From the NCBI RefSeq assembly GCF_965214215.1, contig NZ_CBDCBD010000003.1:682001-746000 (forward strand): a DNA stretch of 64,000 bases. Reading direction: 5' to 3'. A model generated the notes under the pieces. The model saw nothing but the letters and a program-made list of their open reading frames with translations. It was not told where the DNA came from and did no database searches. Shown here piece by piece: positions 7,995-15,273 of the stretch. The DNA comes from Poriferisodalis sp965214215 (lineage in GTDB: Bacteria; Actinomycetota; Acidimicrobiia; Acidimicrobiales; Poriferisodalaceae). Within the stretch, counting starts at the first letter, position 1; the number at the start of each line of letters is the position of its first letter. The translations under genes were made by a program, and so were the position numbers.

Positions 7995-9365
7995 GTGACG
8001 ATCCCCCATGCAACGAGCCCGGCACGGGAACGACCCCAAGACTTCGTGCTGCGCCGCGTCACCGAACGCGGCGTGCGACTGGTCCGCCTGTGGTTCACCG
8101 ACGTGGCGGGTCAGCTCAAATCGTTCGCCATCTCACCCGCAGAACTCGAGACAGCCTTCGAGCAAGGCATGGTCTTCGACGGCTCGTCCATCGAGGGCTT
8201 CAGCCGCGTCGCCGAGGCCGACATGGTGGCCCTGCCCGACCCCGAGACGTTCGAACTGATGCCTGCGCGCAACGGCGGCGTCAGCGACGAAATCTCCGCC
8301 CGCATGTTCTGCGACATCACCGGGGCCGACGGCGTCCGGTTCGACGGCGATCCCCGCGGTGTGCTGCGTCGGGTCATGGACCGTGCACGCGACGCGGGCT
8401 ACACCTTCTATGTCGCGCCCGAGATGGAGTACTTCTTGTTCGAGCCCGAACGGGCGGACGGGCGGCCCGTGCCGCTCGACACCGGCAGCTACTTCGACCT
8501 GACCACCGCCGACATTGCCTCCGACATCCGGCACCGCACGCTGAGCGCGCTCGAGACGATAGGCATACCCGTCGAGTACTCCTTCCACGAAGACGCACCG
8601 TCCCAGCACGAGATCGACCTGCGCTACGCCGATGCGCTCACCATGGCCGACAGCGTGATGACGTTCCGGCTGCTGGTGCGCGAGATCGCTTTCGAACACG
8701 GCGTGCACGCCACCTTCATGCCCAAGCCGCTCGCCGGCGTGCAGGGCTCAGGGATGCACACCCACATGTCGCTGTTCCGCGACGGACGCAACGCCTTCAG
8801 CGACCCCGACTCGACCGATGGGCTGTCCGATGTGGCGCGGGGCTTCGTGGCCGGGCTGCTTGCCCACTCCCGGGAGATCACCGCGGTCACCAACCAGCTC
8901 GTCAACAGCTACAAGCGGCTGATTGCCGGGTACGAAGCGCCGGTGGCGATCTCGTGGGCGCGCAGCAACCGTGCAGCGCTCATCCGGGTGCCGCCGACGC
9001 GCAACGAAGGCGAGGAAGCGACACGGGTCGAGTACCGAGCGCCAGACCCCGCATGCAACCCCTACCTCGCGTTCGCCGTCATCCTGGCCGCCGGGCTGAA
9101 GGGGATCACCGACGGCTACGAGCTGCCGCCTGAGACTCCCCCGTCCATCACCGGCTACAGCGACCACGGCGGGCCGGCCTACGGGCATCATCTGCCCGCT
9201 TCGCTCGACGAAGCCCTCGACGAGATGGAAGGCAGCGCGCTCGTGGCCGAAACGCTGGGGCAACATCTGTTCCGCTGGTTTCTGCGCAACAAGCGGCGAG
9301 AATGGGCGGCCTACCAGTCGCAAGTGACCCAATTCGAGCTGGACAATTATTTCGCTGCCGTGTGA
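7995..9365 (+). CDS. glnA: Glutamine synthetase, type I
   Basis: 456-residue GSI-family enzyme. Key segments: FDGSSIEGF near residue 55, PEMEYFLFE, HEDAPSQHEIDLRYADAL (metal ligands), KPLAGVQGSGMHTHMSLF, NSYKRLIAGYEAP and RVPPTRN with EYRAPDPACNPYLA. GTG 7995 has AAGGGG about nine bases upstream. The C-terminal TDGYELPPE occupies the place of the adenylylation loop of GlnA (NLYDLPPE in enterobacteria); whether its tyrosine is modified cannot be told. Its stop is ten bases before the glnR start, so the two probably share a transcript. Some GSI-like proteins act on other amines; the conserved active site favours true glutamine synthetase. Confidence 0.92.
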   Translation: MTIPHATSPARERPQDFVLRRVTERGVRLVRLWFTDVAGQLKSFAISPAELETAFEQGMVFDGSSIEGFSRVAEADMVALPDPETFELMPARNGGVSDEISARMFCDITGADGVRFDGDPRGVLRRVMDRARDAGYTFYVAPEMEYFLFEPERADGRPVPLDTGSYFDLTTADIASDIRHRTLSALETIGIPVEYSFHEDAPSQHEIDLRYADALTMADSVMTFRLLVREIAFEHGVHATFMPKPLAGVQGSGMHTHMSLFRDGRNAFSDPDSTDGLSDVARGFVAGLLAHSREITAVTNQLVNSYKRLIAGYEAPVAISWARSNRAALIRVPPTRNEGEEATRVEYRAPDPACNPYLAFAVILAAGLKGITDGYELPPETPPSITGYSDHGGPAYGHHLPASLDEALDEMEGSALVAETLGQHLFRWFLRNKRREWAAYQSQVTQFELDNYFAAV

Positions 9366-9375
9366 AGTTGGGATC

Positions 9376-10074
9376 ATGTACGCCGTCCACCCCGCCGCTG
9401 CCAGCACCGAGCTGACGCAGTTCCTGGACCTCGGCGGCTACGCCCACAAACCGGTGGCCAGCGCTGCTGAGGTGACTGCGGGCGCGCCGCCCGAGGGCTG
9501 GGCCGGGGCGATCATCCGGCTGGACGGCGGCGCTGACAGCGATGCGGGCGACACCGGCGGCACCGATGCCGCTTGGGCGGTGGCACGTGCACTACGCGAG
9601 AACGCAGTGGCCTCTTTGCCGATCCTGGTGCTGGTGCGCGGCAACGCGCTCGATGAGCTGACGATGCGCGACGAGTTGTTCGACGATTTCTGCTTGGACC
9701 CGTTCCACCCCCGCGAGCTCGAGGCCCGCCTCGCGCATCTGGCGGCCGCCTCGAACGGTGGGTCCACCGAGATCATCGACTACGGGCCGCTGCGCATCAA
9801 CCTCGACACCTACGAGGCAGTGGTGGACGAGCGCCCGCTCGACCTCACCTACATGGAGTACGAGCTGCTGCGCTTCCTGGCGTCGCAGCCAGGGCGCGTG
9901 TTCACGCGCGAGGCGTTGCTGAACCAGGTGTGGGGATACGAGTACTACGGGGGGGCGCGGACGGTGGACGTCCATGTCCGGCGGTTGCGGGCGAAGCTGG
10001 GTGAGGAGAACGCTGACCTGATCCAGACTGTTCGGTCTGTTGGGTACCGCTTGGGTACTTATCGCTGGCGCTAG
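9376..10074 (+). CDS. glnR: GlnR-like OmpR-family nitrogen regulator
   Basis: 232-residue orphan regulator: an atypical receiver-like N-terminal domain (about 1-115) and an OmpR-type winged helix (about 130-230). The winged helix has LDLTYMEYELLRFLASQPG, VFTREALLNQVWGYEYYGG, the recognition helix RTVDVHVRRLRAKLG and the wing TVRSVGYRLG. The receiver domain lacks a clear acidic phosphorylation pocket, as in actinobacterial GlnR, which works without a cognate kinase. Position directly after glnA and near glnII is the strongest reason to call it GlnR rather than another OmpR-type protein. It is expected to activate both glutamine synthetase genes under nitrogen limitation. Confidence 0.85.
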   Translation: MYAVHPAAASTELTQFLDLGGYAHKPVASAAEVTAGAPPEGWAGAIIRLDGGADSDAGDTGGTDAAWAVARALRENAVASLPILVLVRGNALDELTMRDELFDDFCLDPFHPRELEARLAHLAAASNGGSTEIIDYGPLRINLDTYEAVVDERPLDLTYMEYELLRFLASQPGRVFTREALLNQVWGYEYYGGARTVDVHVRRLRAKLGEENADLIQTVRSVGYRLGTYRWR

Positions 10075-10129
10075 CTGTCTCGCCCGGGGCACGCCGTGGG
10101 TCGCTGTCTCGCCCGGGGCACGCCGTGGG
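10074..10129. repeat. 29-bp tandem duplication beside hairpin element
   Basis: Two near-identical 29-bp units (GCTGTCTCGCCCGGGGCACG... at 10074-10102 and 10103-10129) lie just after the glnR stop. The second runs into the left arm of the family 2 hairpin. The motif TCGCCCGGGGC also recurs in the 33-bp array at 11308. Confidence 0.8.
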
Positions 10130-10216
10130 GCTGCCGGCTGGGCGACAGCGCAGCGCCGCCCTTTGCGAGCGCCGTTGTTTTGGCGCTGCGAAATACGCCC
10201 ATCCGGCAGCCCCACG
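10124..10216 (+). repeat. Hairpin element family 2, copy a
   Basis: 93-bp element in the convergent gap after glnR. Perfect 14-bp outer arms CGTGGGGCTGCCGG / CCGGCAGCCCCACG enclose a 65-bp core (10138-10202). In the core GGGCG pairs with CGCCC, and CGCAGCGCC pairs with GGCGCTGCG. The core matches that of copy b at 14999 at nearly all positions while the outer arms do not match. Confidence 0.82.
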
Positions 10217-10261
10217 TCGCACCCCTTGTTTGGGTGTGCTTTCACCCATTGGAGGGTTACG

Positions 10262-10417
10262 TCAGACGTTTGTTTCTAGGAGGGTGCTGCCTTGGTGGCG
10301 GTCTTCGGCGTCTTCGTGCAGGAGCTTTCCTAGGGCTGCTGCTACTGCTGCCAGGGAGATCGTGATGATGAAGGGGCTCAGCAGGAGGACGATCACTATG
10401 GCTATGGCGCCGAACAC
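10262..10417 (-). CDS. Small membrane protein, 51 residues
   Basis: Proposed product starts at GTG 10417, 20 bases after the ridA stop. It has one long hydrophobic segment (VFGAIAIVIVLLLSPFIITI and onward through an alanine-rich stretch) followed by a charged tail (LHEDAEDRHQG). It could span the membrane once or twice. No family recognised and no clear ribosome site; translational coupling to ridA is plausible. Its reading frame has a realistic amino-acid pattern, which argues against chance. Confidence 0.45.
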   Translation of the reverse strand: MFGAIAIVIVLLLSPFIITISLAAVAAALGKLLHEDAEDRHQGSTLLETNV

Positions 10418-10437
10418 GGTTTGAGCGTACTTCGCTG

Positions 10438-10785
10438 CTACTCGGGGAGATGGGCGATGGCTTCTATCTCTACTTCGGCGCCTAGCGGGAGGGCAGCCAC
10501 GCCGATCGCGCTGCGGGCTGGGCGGTGATCGCCGAAGGCTTCTGCGTAGATCGAGTTGATCATCGAGAAGTTGGCGATGTCGGTCATGAAGACCAGGCAC
10601 TTGACGACGTCATCGAGCGTGCCTCCGGCTTCCTCCAGGGCTTCTACGACATTGGTGAGCACTGCTCGGGCCTGCGCTTCGACGCCTTCGGCGAGCGCGC
10701 CGTCTGCGAGGCCTATCTGGCCCGAGACGAACACGAAATCGCCGGCTCGGTACCACTTCGAATAGTGGGCGACGGGTGCAGCCAT
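10438..10785 (-). CDS. RidA-family enamine/imine deaminase
   Basis: 115-residue RidA/YjgF-family protein, normally a trimer that hydrolyses reactive 2-aminoacrylate-type intermediates released by PLP enzymes. Seen: FVSGQIGLADG near residue 18-30, the middle segment LDDVVKCLVFMTDIANF, and the active-site region RSAIGVAALPLGAEVEIEAI with the conserved arginine and the final glutamate. ATG 10785. It follows the PPOX gene by 25 bases, so they are probably co-transcribed. Subfamily (archetypal RidA or Rid1-7) not resolved. Confidence 0.9.
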   Translation of the reverse strand: MAAPVAHYSKWYRAGDFVFVSGQIGLADGALAEGVEAQARAVLTNVVEALEEAGGTLDDVVKCLVFMTDIANFSMINSIYAEAFGDHRPARSAIGVAALPLGAEVEIEAIAHLPE

Positions 10786-10810
10786 GGGAGGCTCTCCTGC
10801 GTTCGGGGGC

Positions 10811-11272
10811 TCAGCTGATGCTGCCGGCGTTGGACGTGATGTGGTCGAGCGTGATGAAGATCGCGAGGCGGCGCTGGCGGGCCATCACCCGGTCGTACTC
10901 GTCCCAGTCCTCGTGGCTGCCTCCTGCGGAGCGGAACACCTCGCGAAGCAGCTCGGGCAGGTTGTCGTTGTCGAAACCATCCGCAGGATCGTCGAGGCCG
11001 ATGAGTTGGGCGTTGCCGTGGACGGCGACCCAGTCCCACCGGTGGCGAAACGCGATCGCCGCACGCGGGTCGTCACGCAGCAGGCGTGCCTTGCGGGCAT
11101 TGGCTCGCACAACGCACGCGACGCAGGTCTCGCCGGTCACGGGATTGTCCATCACCCCCGCGTTGATGATCGACACGTGCGGACTTCCGCTGCTGTCGAG
11201 GCAGACAAAGCTGCACAGTCCGTCTTCTGCGGCTACAAGGCGCCGCAGCTTGTCAATTGCTGGTTCAGCCAT
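10811..11272 (-). CDS. PPOX/FDOR-type split-barrel flavin or F420 enzyme
   Basis: 153-residue protein of the pyridoxamine-phosphate-oxidase-like split beta-barrel superfamily. Visible: an N-terminal helix (IDKLRRLVAAEDG), barrel strands FVCLDSSGSPHVSIINAGVM, RANARKARLLRDDPRAAIAF (typical KxxNLRRDPR-like cofactor segment) and WDWVAVHGNAQLIG. Many actinobacterial members use F420 or FMN; which cofactor is used here cannot be read from sequence. First gene of a likely three-gene minus-strand unit with ridA and a small membrane protein. Confidence 0.85.
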   Translation of the reverse strand: MAEPAIDKLRRLVAAEDGLCSFVCLDSSGSPHVSIINAGVMDNPVTGETCVACVVRANARKARLLRDDPRAAIAFRHRWDWVAVHGNAQLIGLDDPADGFDNDNLPELLREVFRSAGGSHEDWDEYDRVMARQRRLAIFITLDHITSNAGSIS

Positions 11273-11307
11273 CGGTTGGTGACGCTAGCGCGATGACCGG
11301 CGTCGGC

Positions 11308-11426
11308 CCCGGGGCGCACAGGGACGGGGCCTTGTTGTCGCCCGGGGCGCACAGGGACGGGGCCTTGTTGTCGCCCGGGGCGCACAGGGACGGGGCCTTG
11401 TTGTCGCCCGGGGCGCACAGGGACGG
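11308..11426. repeat. 33-bp tandem repeat array, 3.6 copies
   Basis: Units at 11308-11340, 11341-11373, 11374-11406 and a partial from 11407. Each begins CCCGGGGCGCACAGGGACGG and ends CTTGTTGTCG. The first three are virtually identical. The last partial unit becomes the left arm of the hairpin at 11410. No spacers differ between units, so this is not CRISPR. Confidence 0.9.
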
Positions 11427-11525
11427 CGCACCCGTGCTTCAAACAGATGAAGCGCTTCGTGCCCAACCGCTGTGTACTTGGGGCGCTTCATAACTGCGCG
11501 CGGGCACGCCGCCCCTGCGCACCCC
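11410..11525 (+). repeat. Hairpin element, possible family 3 (single copy)
   Basis: Outer arms of about 28 bp (GGGGCGCACAGGGACGGCGC... and its imperfect complement ending GCGCACCCC) enclose a core. In the core, ATGAAGCGC (11447-11455) pairs with GCGCTTCAT (11483-11491). The arms differ from perfect complementarity only by transitions. It has the same architecture as families 1 and 2 but only one copy is present here, so core conservation cannot be judged. Confidence 0.55.
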
Positions 11526-11551
11526 TCGTTTTTCTGTGCAGCTTGCGACCT

Positions 11552-13171
11552 CTATTGGCCGGTGGGGAGGTGGGCGGGCGTGCCGCGGCTCAGCCAGGTG
11601 GCTGCTGCTACTGCTGCGAAGACTGCTTCTCCGGCTTGGACTGGCGGTTGTTGCGTAGGTTCGATGGTGACATTGATGTGGGGGGTTTCGGCGGAGCGGG
11701 CTATGCCGAAGCTTCGGATCGTCAGGTCTTGTATCTCGCCTTCGGCGTCGACCGACAGGGATTCCGACGTGACCCAGCTCCATGCCATGTGGCTGGCGCC
11801 TACGGCGTAGCTGCGCAGCGTTACCTCGTCGAGCGGGTCGCCTGCGTCGACGCGCACCTCGATGCCGTCCGGGCTGACGGTGGCGCGGGCCGCAGCGCCT
11901 TCAGGCGAGGTGACCTCGACTGTGGCGGTGGACTCGGCGAGCGGCTCGGCGGCTTGGCGACGGTTGAGCGCTGCGGCGAGCATCTGGGCTTCTGCCCAGG
12001 GGGCGGCGCGTAGGGCGGTTGAGGTGGGCGGACCGGGTAGGTCGATTTCGACTATGTCAGCGTTGGGCAGCACTGATTGCAACACTTCTGCTGCTCCTGG
12101 GGTTCGGGCGATGCGGATGATGCCGGTGCCGTCGGCGTGCAGGCCTGCCGCTAGTGGCGGTCGCTTTGGGCCTCGCCTCACGGCGTCTTCTCGTGACCAC
12201 AGCACACGGACTGGTTGGCCCAACTCTTCGGCCAGATGTCTCGCTTCGTCGCGGACCGGTGACTCAGCCTTACCGCCGAACGCTCCTCCGTTGGCCAGCG
12301 GGTCCGACGGCTCGCCGTCGGGTTCGCACCAGGCGGCGTCGGTTTCGAGGTAGCCGGGTTCGGTCCAGCATGTTGCGAGGCGAACATCCCACTGGGTGCC
12401 CGGCGGTGGCTCGGGGATGTCGATCGGCGGGACGGGTTCGAGCGTGGTGCGGCGGCCTTGCACCTTGCCAGCCAGTCGCCGGGCCTGGGCCAGGGTTTCA
12501 CCGAGGAACCACTCACCGCGCGGACCGGTGACCGCTGTGACGGTGCCGGGTGGCGCGCCGTCGGCCCCGAAATCGAAGCCGCCGAGCACGCTGACCGGTA
12601 CCGACTGCTGGGGGCCGTCGGTCTCGATGCTGGCGCGGCGGGCAGCAGCGGACGGGTCTCGCCCGGGGACATCACCGGGTGACGTCGCAGGAGATGCAGC
12701 GGCATCGGGGTGGGGGTGGGGCTCGGGCTGGTTACTCGCCGGCGCGCCGCTTGCCGCGGCGGCGTGGGAGGCCGCCTCGCGGATCGTCTGCCAACCGGTG
12801 CAGCGGCAGAGGTGTGCCGCAAGTGCCCTGTCGACCGTGGTTCGGTCTGACAAGTCGGCACCACGGCGCTCGTGGCCGACGAAGCGGCAGACAATTCCCG
12901 GCGTGCAGAAGCCGCACTGGGTGGCGCCGCATGCCAGAAAGGCCTCAGACCAGCGTTGTTGCTCGTCGGGGCTCAATCCGGCGGCGGTGGTGATCCGGCG
13001 GCCTGCTACCCGTCTTGCCGGTGTGACGCAGGCCACGCGGGGCTCGTCATCGACCAGCACCGTGCAGCAACCGCACTGCCCTTGGGGACTGCAGCCGTCG
13101 AGCACCGCTTCGATGCCGACGCGGTCGCGCAACACGCCGAGCAAGGTGTCGCCGTCGTCGGGCACCTCCAC
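11552..13171 (-). CDS. 2Fe-2S protein fused to a reduced xanthine-dehydrogenase-like domain
   Basis: About 540 residues. The N-terminal half is the small iron-sulphur subunit of molybdenum hydroxylases: plant-type cluster CSPQGQCGCC with a fourth cysteine in RVACVT, and helical cluster CGATQCGFCTPG with HLCRCTGW. A Pro/Ala linker follows (about 150-180). The C-terminal half resembles fragments of the large subunit (NGGAFGGKAESP, QPVRVLWSREDAVRRG) but lacks most molybdopterin-contact motifs, so catalysis is doubtful. GTG 13171 is the first ordinary start. Yet the expected first beta-strand (STLRFDVDGRAVEV) is encoded in frame just upstream without ATG, GTG or TTG; a CTG at 13276 (overlapping the erpA stop) or 13249 may be used. 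No partner moco subunit is adjacent. Confidence 0.75.
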   Translation of the reverse strand: MEVPDDGDTLLGVLRDRVGIEAVLDGCSPQGQCGCCTVLVDDEPRVACVTPARRVAGRRITTAAGLSPDEQQRWSEAFLACGATQCGFCTPGIVCRFVGHERRGADLSDRTTVDRALAAHLCRCTGWQTIREAASHAAAASGAPASNQPEPHPHPDAAASPATSPGDVPGRDPSAAARRASIETDGPQQSVPVSVLGGFDFGADGAPPGTVTAVTGPRGEWFLGETLAQARRLAGKVQGRRTTLEPVPPIDIPEPPPGTQWDVRLATCWTEPGYLETDAAWCEPDGEPSDPLANGGAFGGKAESPVRDEARHLAEELGQPVRVLWSREDAVRRGPKRPPLAAGLHADGTGIIRIARTPGAAEVLQSVLPNADIVEIDLPGPPTSTALRAAPWAEAQMLAAALNRRQAAEPLAESTATVEVTSPEGAAARATVSPDGIEVRVDAGDPLDEVTLRSYAVGASHMAWSWVTSESLSVDAEGEIQDLTIRSFGIARSAETPHINVTIEPTQQPPVQAGEAVFAAVAAATWLSRGTPAHLPTGQ

Positions 13172-13272
13172 GGCGCGACCGTCGACGTCAAAACGGAGAG
13201 TGGAGGCCTGTACGTCGCCAGCCGAGCCCGCGCCAAGCGGCGGGTTCAGGCTGAGGTCGGGACCAGTGCGGC

Positions 13273-13608
13273 TCAGCTGAACGAGTTGCCGCAGCCGCAG
13301 GTGCGCTGCGCGTTGGGATTGTCGATGGCGAAGCCCGATCCCATCAAGCCGTCGGTGAAGTCGAGCGTGGCACCTTCGAGCAACTGGGCGCTCATCGGAT
13401 CTGACACGACCTTGATCTCGCCGTAGGCCTTCGACATGTCGTCGTTGGCCACTTCGGAATCGAAGAACATCTCGTAGCTGAAGCCCGAGCAGCCACCCGG
13501 GCGCACTGCGACGCGCAGCGCCAGTTCCTGCTCGCCTCCAGCCTCGGACAACTCCTGGGCGATGAGCTCGTGGACCTTGTCAGCGGCGGTATCGGTGAGG
13601 GTGATCAC
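13273..13608 (-). CDS. erpA: A-type iron-sulphur carrier (ErpA/IscA/HesB family)
   Basis: 111 residues from GTG 13608, supported by CGGGAG about nine bases upstream. It inserts or carries [2Fe-2S]/[4Fe-4S] clusters for apo-enzymes. The three diagnostic cysteines are present: Cys in RPGGCSGFSY, and the pair in RTCGCGNSF at the C-terminus. The final GSFS-like end is typical. It is immediately upstream of the 2Fe-2S fusion gene and divergent from the Mrp/ApbC gene, forming a small Fe-S locus. ErpA and IscA cannot be separated safely by eye. Confidence 0.92.
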   Translation of the reverse strand: MITLTDTAADKVHELIAQELSEAGGEQELALRVAVRPGGCSGFSYEMFFDSEVANDDMSKAYGEIKVVSDPMSAQLLEGATLDFTDGLMGSGFAIDNPNAQRTCGCGNSFS

Positions 13609-13783
13609 AACAGCGACTCCCGAATCAGTCCCAGTGGGCGAATGTTCTGTGACCGATGCTAGTGCCACAGCACGTGATTGCACAGGTCAGCCCCGAAACG
13701 TGTGCTGCCCGCTGATCCCCACACCTGGGCTGCCGCATCTCCCGACCGGTGAGCCTGCGCACGACGCCATTACCCTGCGCCCC

Positions 13784-14974
13784 GTGAGCGCGTCGGCCAA
13801 TGCCCCCGCCAATGACGAGGCGATGATCTCGATCCTGCGCGGCGTCATGGACCCTGAACTGGGCGACAACATCGTCGACCTGGGCATGGTGCGCAACGCC
13901 TACCGACAAGGCACCACCGGGCACGTGACCGTGGCCTTGACCACCGCCGGCTGCCCGCTGCGCGCCACCATCAAGCGAGATTGCGAGACGCGGGTCGCCG
14001 GTCTGGCAGGCATCGAGCAGGTGCGGCTGCACTGGGACGAGCTGAACGCTGCAGAGAAGGCCCGGGTGATGGAGCGTGCCCGCCGCACCGCGCGCGACAA
14101 CGCTGCGCCGACGCAGGTGCACGCCAGCACCCGCGTGCTGGCAGTGGCCTCAGGCAAGGGCGGCGTAGGCAAGTCGTCGGTGACCGTGAACCTGGCGGCA
14201 GCGCTGGCCGCACGCGGCTTCGTCGTGGGCGTGCTGGACGCGGACATCTGGGGCTTCAGCATTCCCCGGATGCTCGGCTTGGAAGGTCGCCTCGGCGCCC
14301 GGCCTCCCGGCGAGGGCGAGGAGCGGGGCAAGATCGTGCCCGAGGAGCTCGCTGCCGGCGACGGCCTGCTGAAGGTCGTGTCGACCGGACTGCTGGTGGA
14401 GACCGAGGAAACCGCCCTGATGTGGCGGGGCCTCATGCTCGCCAAGGCCGTCGAGCAGTTCCTGCACGACGTGGACTGGGGCGACATGGACTACCTGCTC
14501 ATCGACATGCCCCCCGGCACCGGCGACGTGCAGATGGCGCTCGCCCGGTTGCTGCCCCAGGCCGAGATGCTGGTGGTGACCACCCCGGCGCTCAGCGCCC
14601 AGAAGGTGGCGGTGCGCGTGGCCGACATGGCGCGCCGCAGCCACATGCCGATCGTCGGCGTCGTGGAGAACATGGGTCCATTCGAGGCACCCGACGGGCA
14701 GCGCTGGTCGTTCTTCGGCGAGGGCGGCGGGGAGCGTTTGGCCACCGACCTCGGTGTGCCGCTGCTGGGCTCGGTCCCGCTGGAACCTGCGGTGTCCGCT
14801 GGTGGTGATGCTGGCGAGCCGGTTGCTGGTGGTGGAGCGGGTGGGGCTGCTGCTGTGGTGTTCGAGCGGATCACCGAGCTGCTGGTGTCTGAGTTCTGCC
14901 CGCCGGTGGATATGGGGACTTGTACTGCTCGGATGGACGGGCCTGTTCCTGTGACGTTTGTTGGTCGTCGATAG
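13784..14974 (+). CDS. mrp: Mrp/ApbC-family Fe-S cluster carrier ATPase
   Basis: 396 residues. The N-terminal MIP18/DUF59 domain (about 8-90; DPELGDNIVDLGMV, GCPLRATI) is followed by a deviant P-loop ATPase (SGKGGVGKSSVTVNLA near residue 125). Then come DADIWGFSIPRMLG, the switch LIDMPPGTGD, ENMGPF, and a C-terminal part with CPPVDMGTC. It binds and transfers Fe-S clusters. GTG 13784 gives the normal DUF59 start; the frame is open further upstream but not conserved. The region LEPAVSAGGDAGEP to GGAGGAAA is a glycine-rich substitution near the end. Divergent from erpA. Confidence 0.92.
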   Translation: MSASANAPANDEAMISILRGVMDPELGDNIVDLGMVRNAYRQGTTGHVTVALTTAGCPLRATIKRDCETRVAGLAGIEQVRLHWDELNAAEKARVMERARRTARDNAAPTQVHASTRVLAVASGKGGVGKSSVTVNLAAALAARGFVVGVLDADIWGFSIPRMLGLEGRLGARPPGEGEERGKIVPEELAAGDGLLKVVSTGLLVETEETALMWRGLMLAKAVEQFLHDVDWGDMDYLLIDMPPGTGDVQMALARLLPQAEMLVVTTPALSAQKVAVRVADMARRSHMPIVGVVENMGPFEAPDGQRWSFFGEGGGERLATDLGVPLLGSVPLEPAVSAGGDAGEPVAGGGAGGAAAVVFERITELLVSEFCPPVDMGTCTARMDGPVPVTFVGRR

Positions 14975-14998
14975 CGCTCTGTTCGGTAACGCGCGCCC

Positions 14999-15105
14999 GG
15001 AGTGCGGCGGCGTCACCGCCTGGGCGACAGCGCAGCGCCGCCCGTTGCGAGTGCCGTCGCTGTAGCGCTGCGAAATACGCCCAGTCGGCGACGCCGCCGC
15101 ACTCC
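14999..15105 (+). repeat. Hairpin element family 2, copy b
   Basis: 107-bp element between mrp and selA. Perfect 16-bp arms GGAGTGCGGCGGCGTC / GACGCCGCCGCACTCC enclose the family 2 core (15020-15084), which has stem CGCAGCGC/GCGCTGCG, GGGCG/CGCCC and the motif GAAATACGCCCA. The arms share nothing with copy a beyond complementarity. Confidence 0.85.
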
Positions 15106-15227
15106 TTGGTCTTCTGTGCTGGGTGACTGGCGTCCTGTTCGGCGACGCCGCCGCACTCCTTGGTCTTCTGTGCTGGGTGACTGGCGCTCTGTTTGGCGAC
15201 GCCGCCGCACTCCTTGGTCTTGTGTGC
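15090..15227. repeat. 54-bp tandem repeat of the element's right arm
   Basis: Units 15090-15143, 15144-15197 and a 30-bp partial to 15227. Each unit starts with the right arm of the family 2 hairpin (GACGCCGCCGCACTCC) and continues with TTGGTCTTCTGTGC and a tail ending CTGTTCGGC or CTGTTTGGC. The left arm at 14999 could therefore pair with any of three right arms. Confidence 0.9.
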
Positions 15228-15273
15228 CTTCCTGCTATGGGGGGGTGGAAGGGGTGGCGGTAGTGTCCGGGCG

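Noticed and set aside
11308..11426. Regular 33-bp repeats as a CRISPR array
   Set aside because: Units are directly adjacent with no variable spacers and no cas genes nearby; it is a simple tandem repeat.
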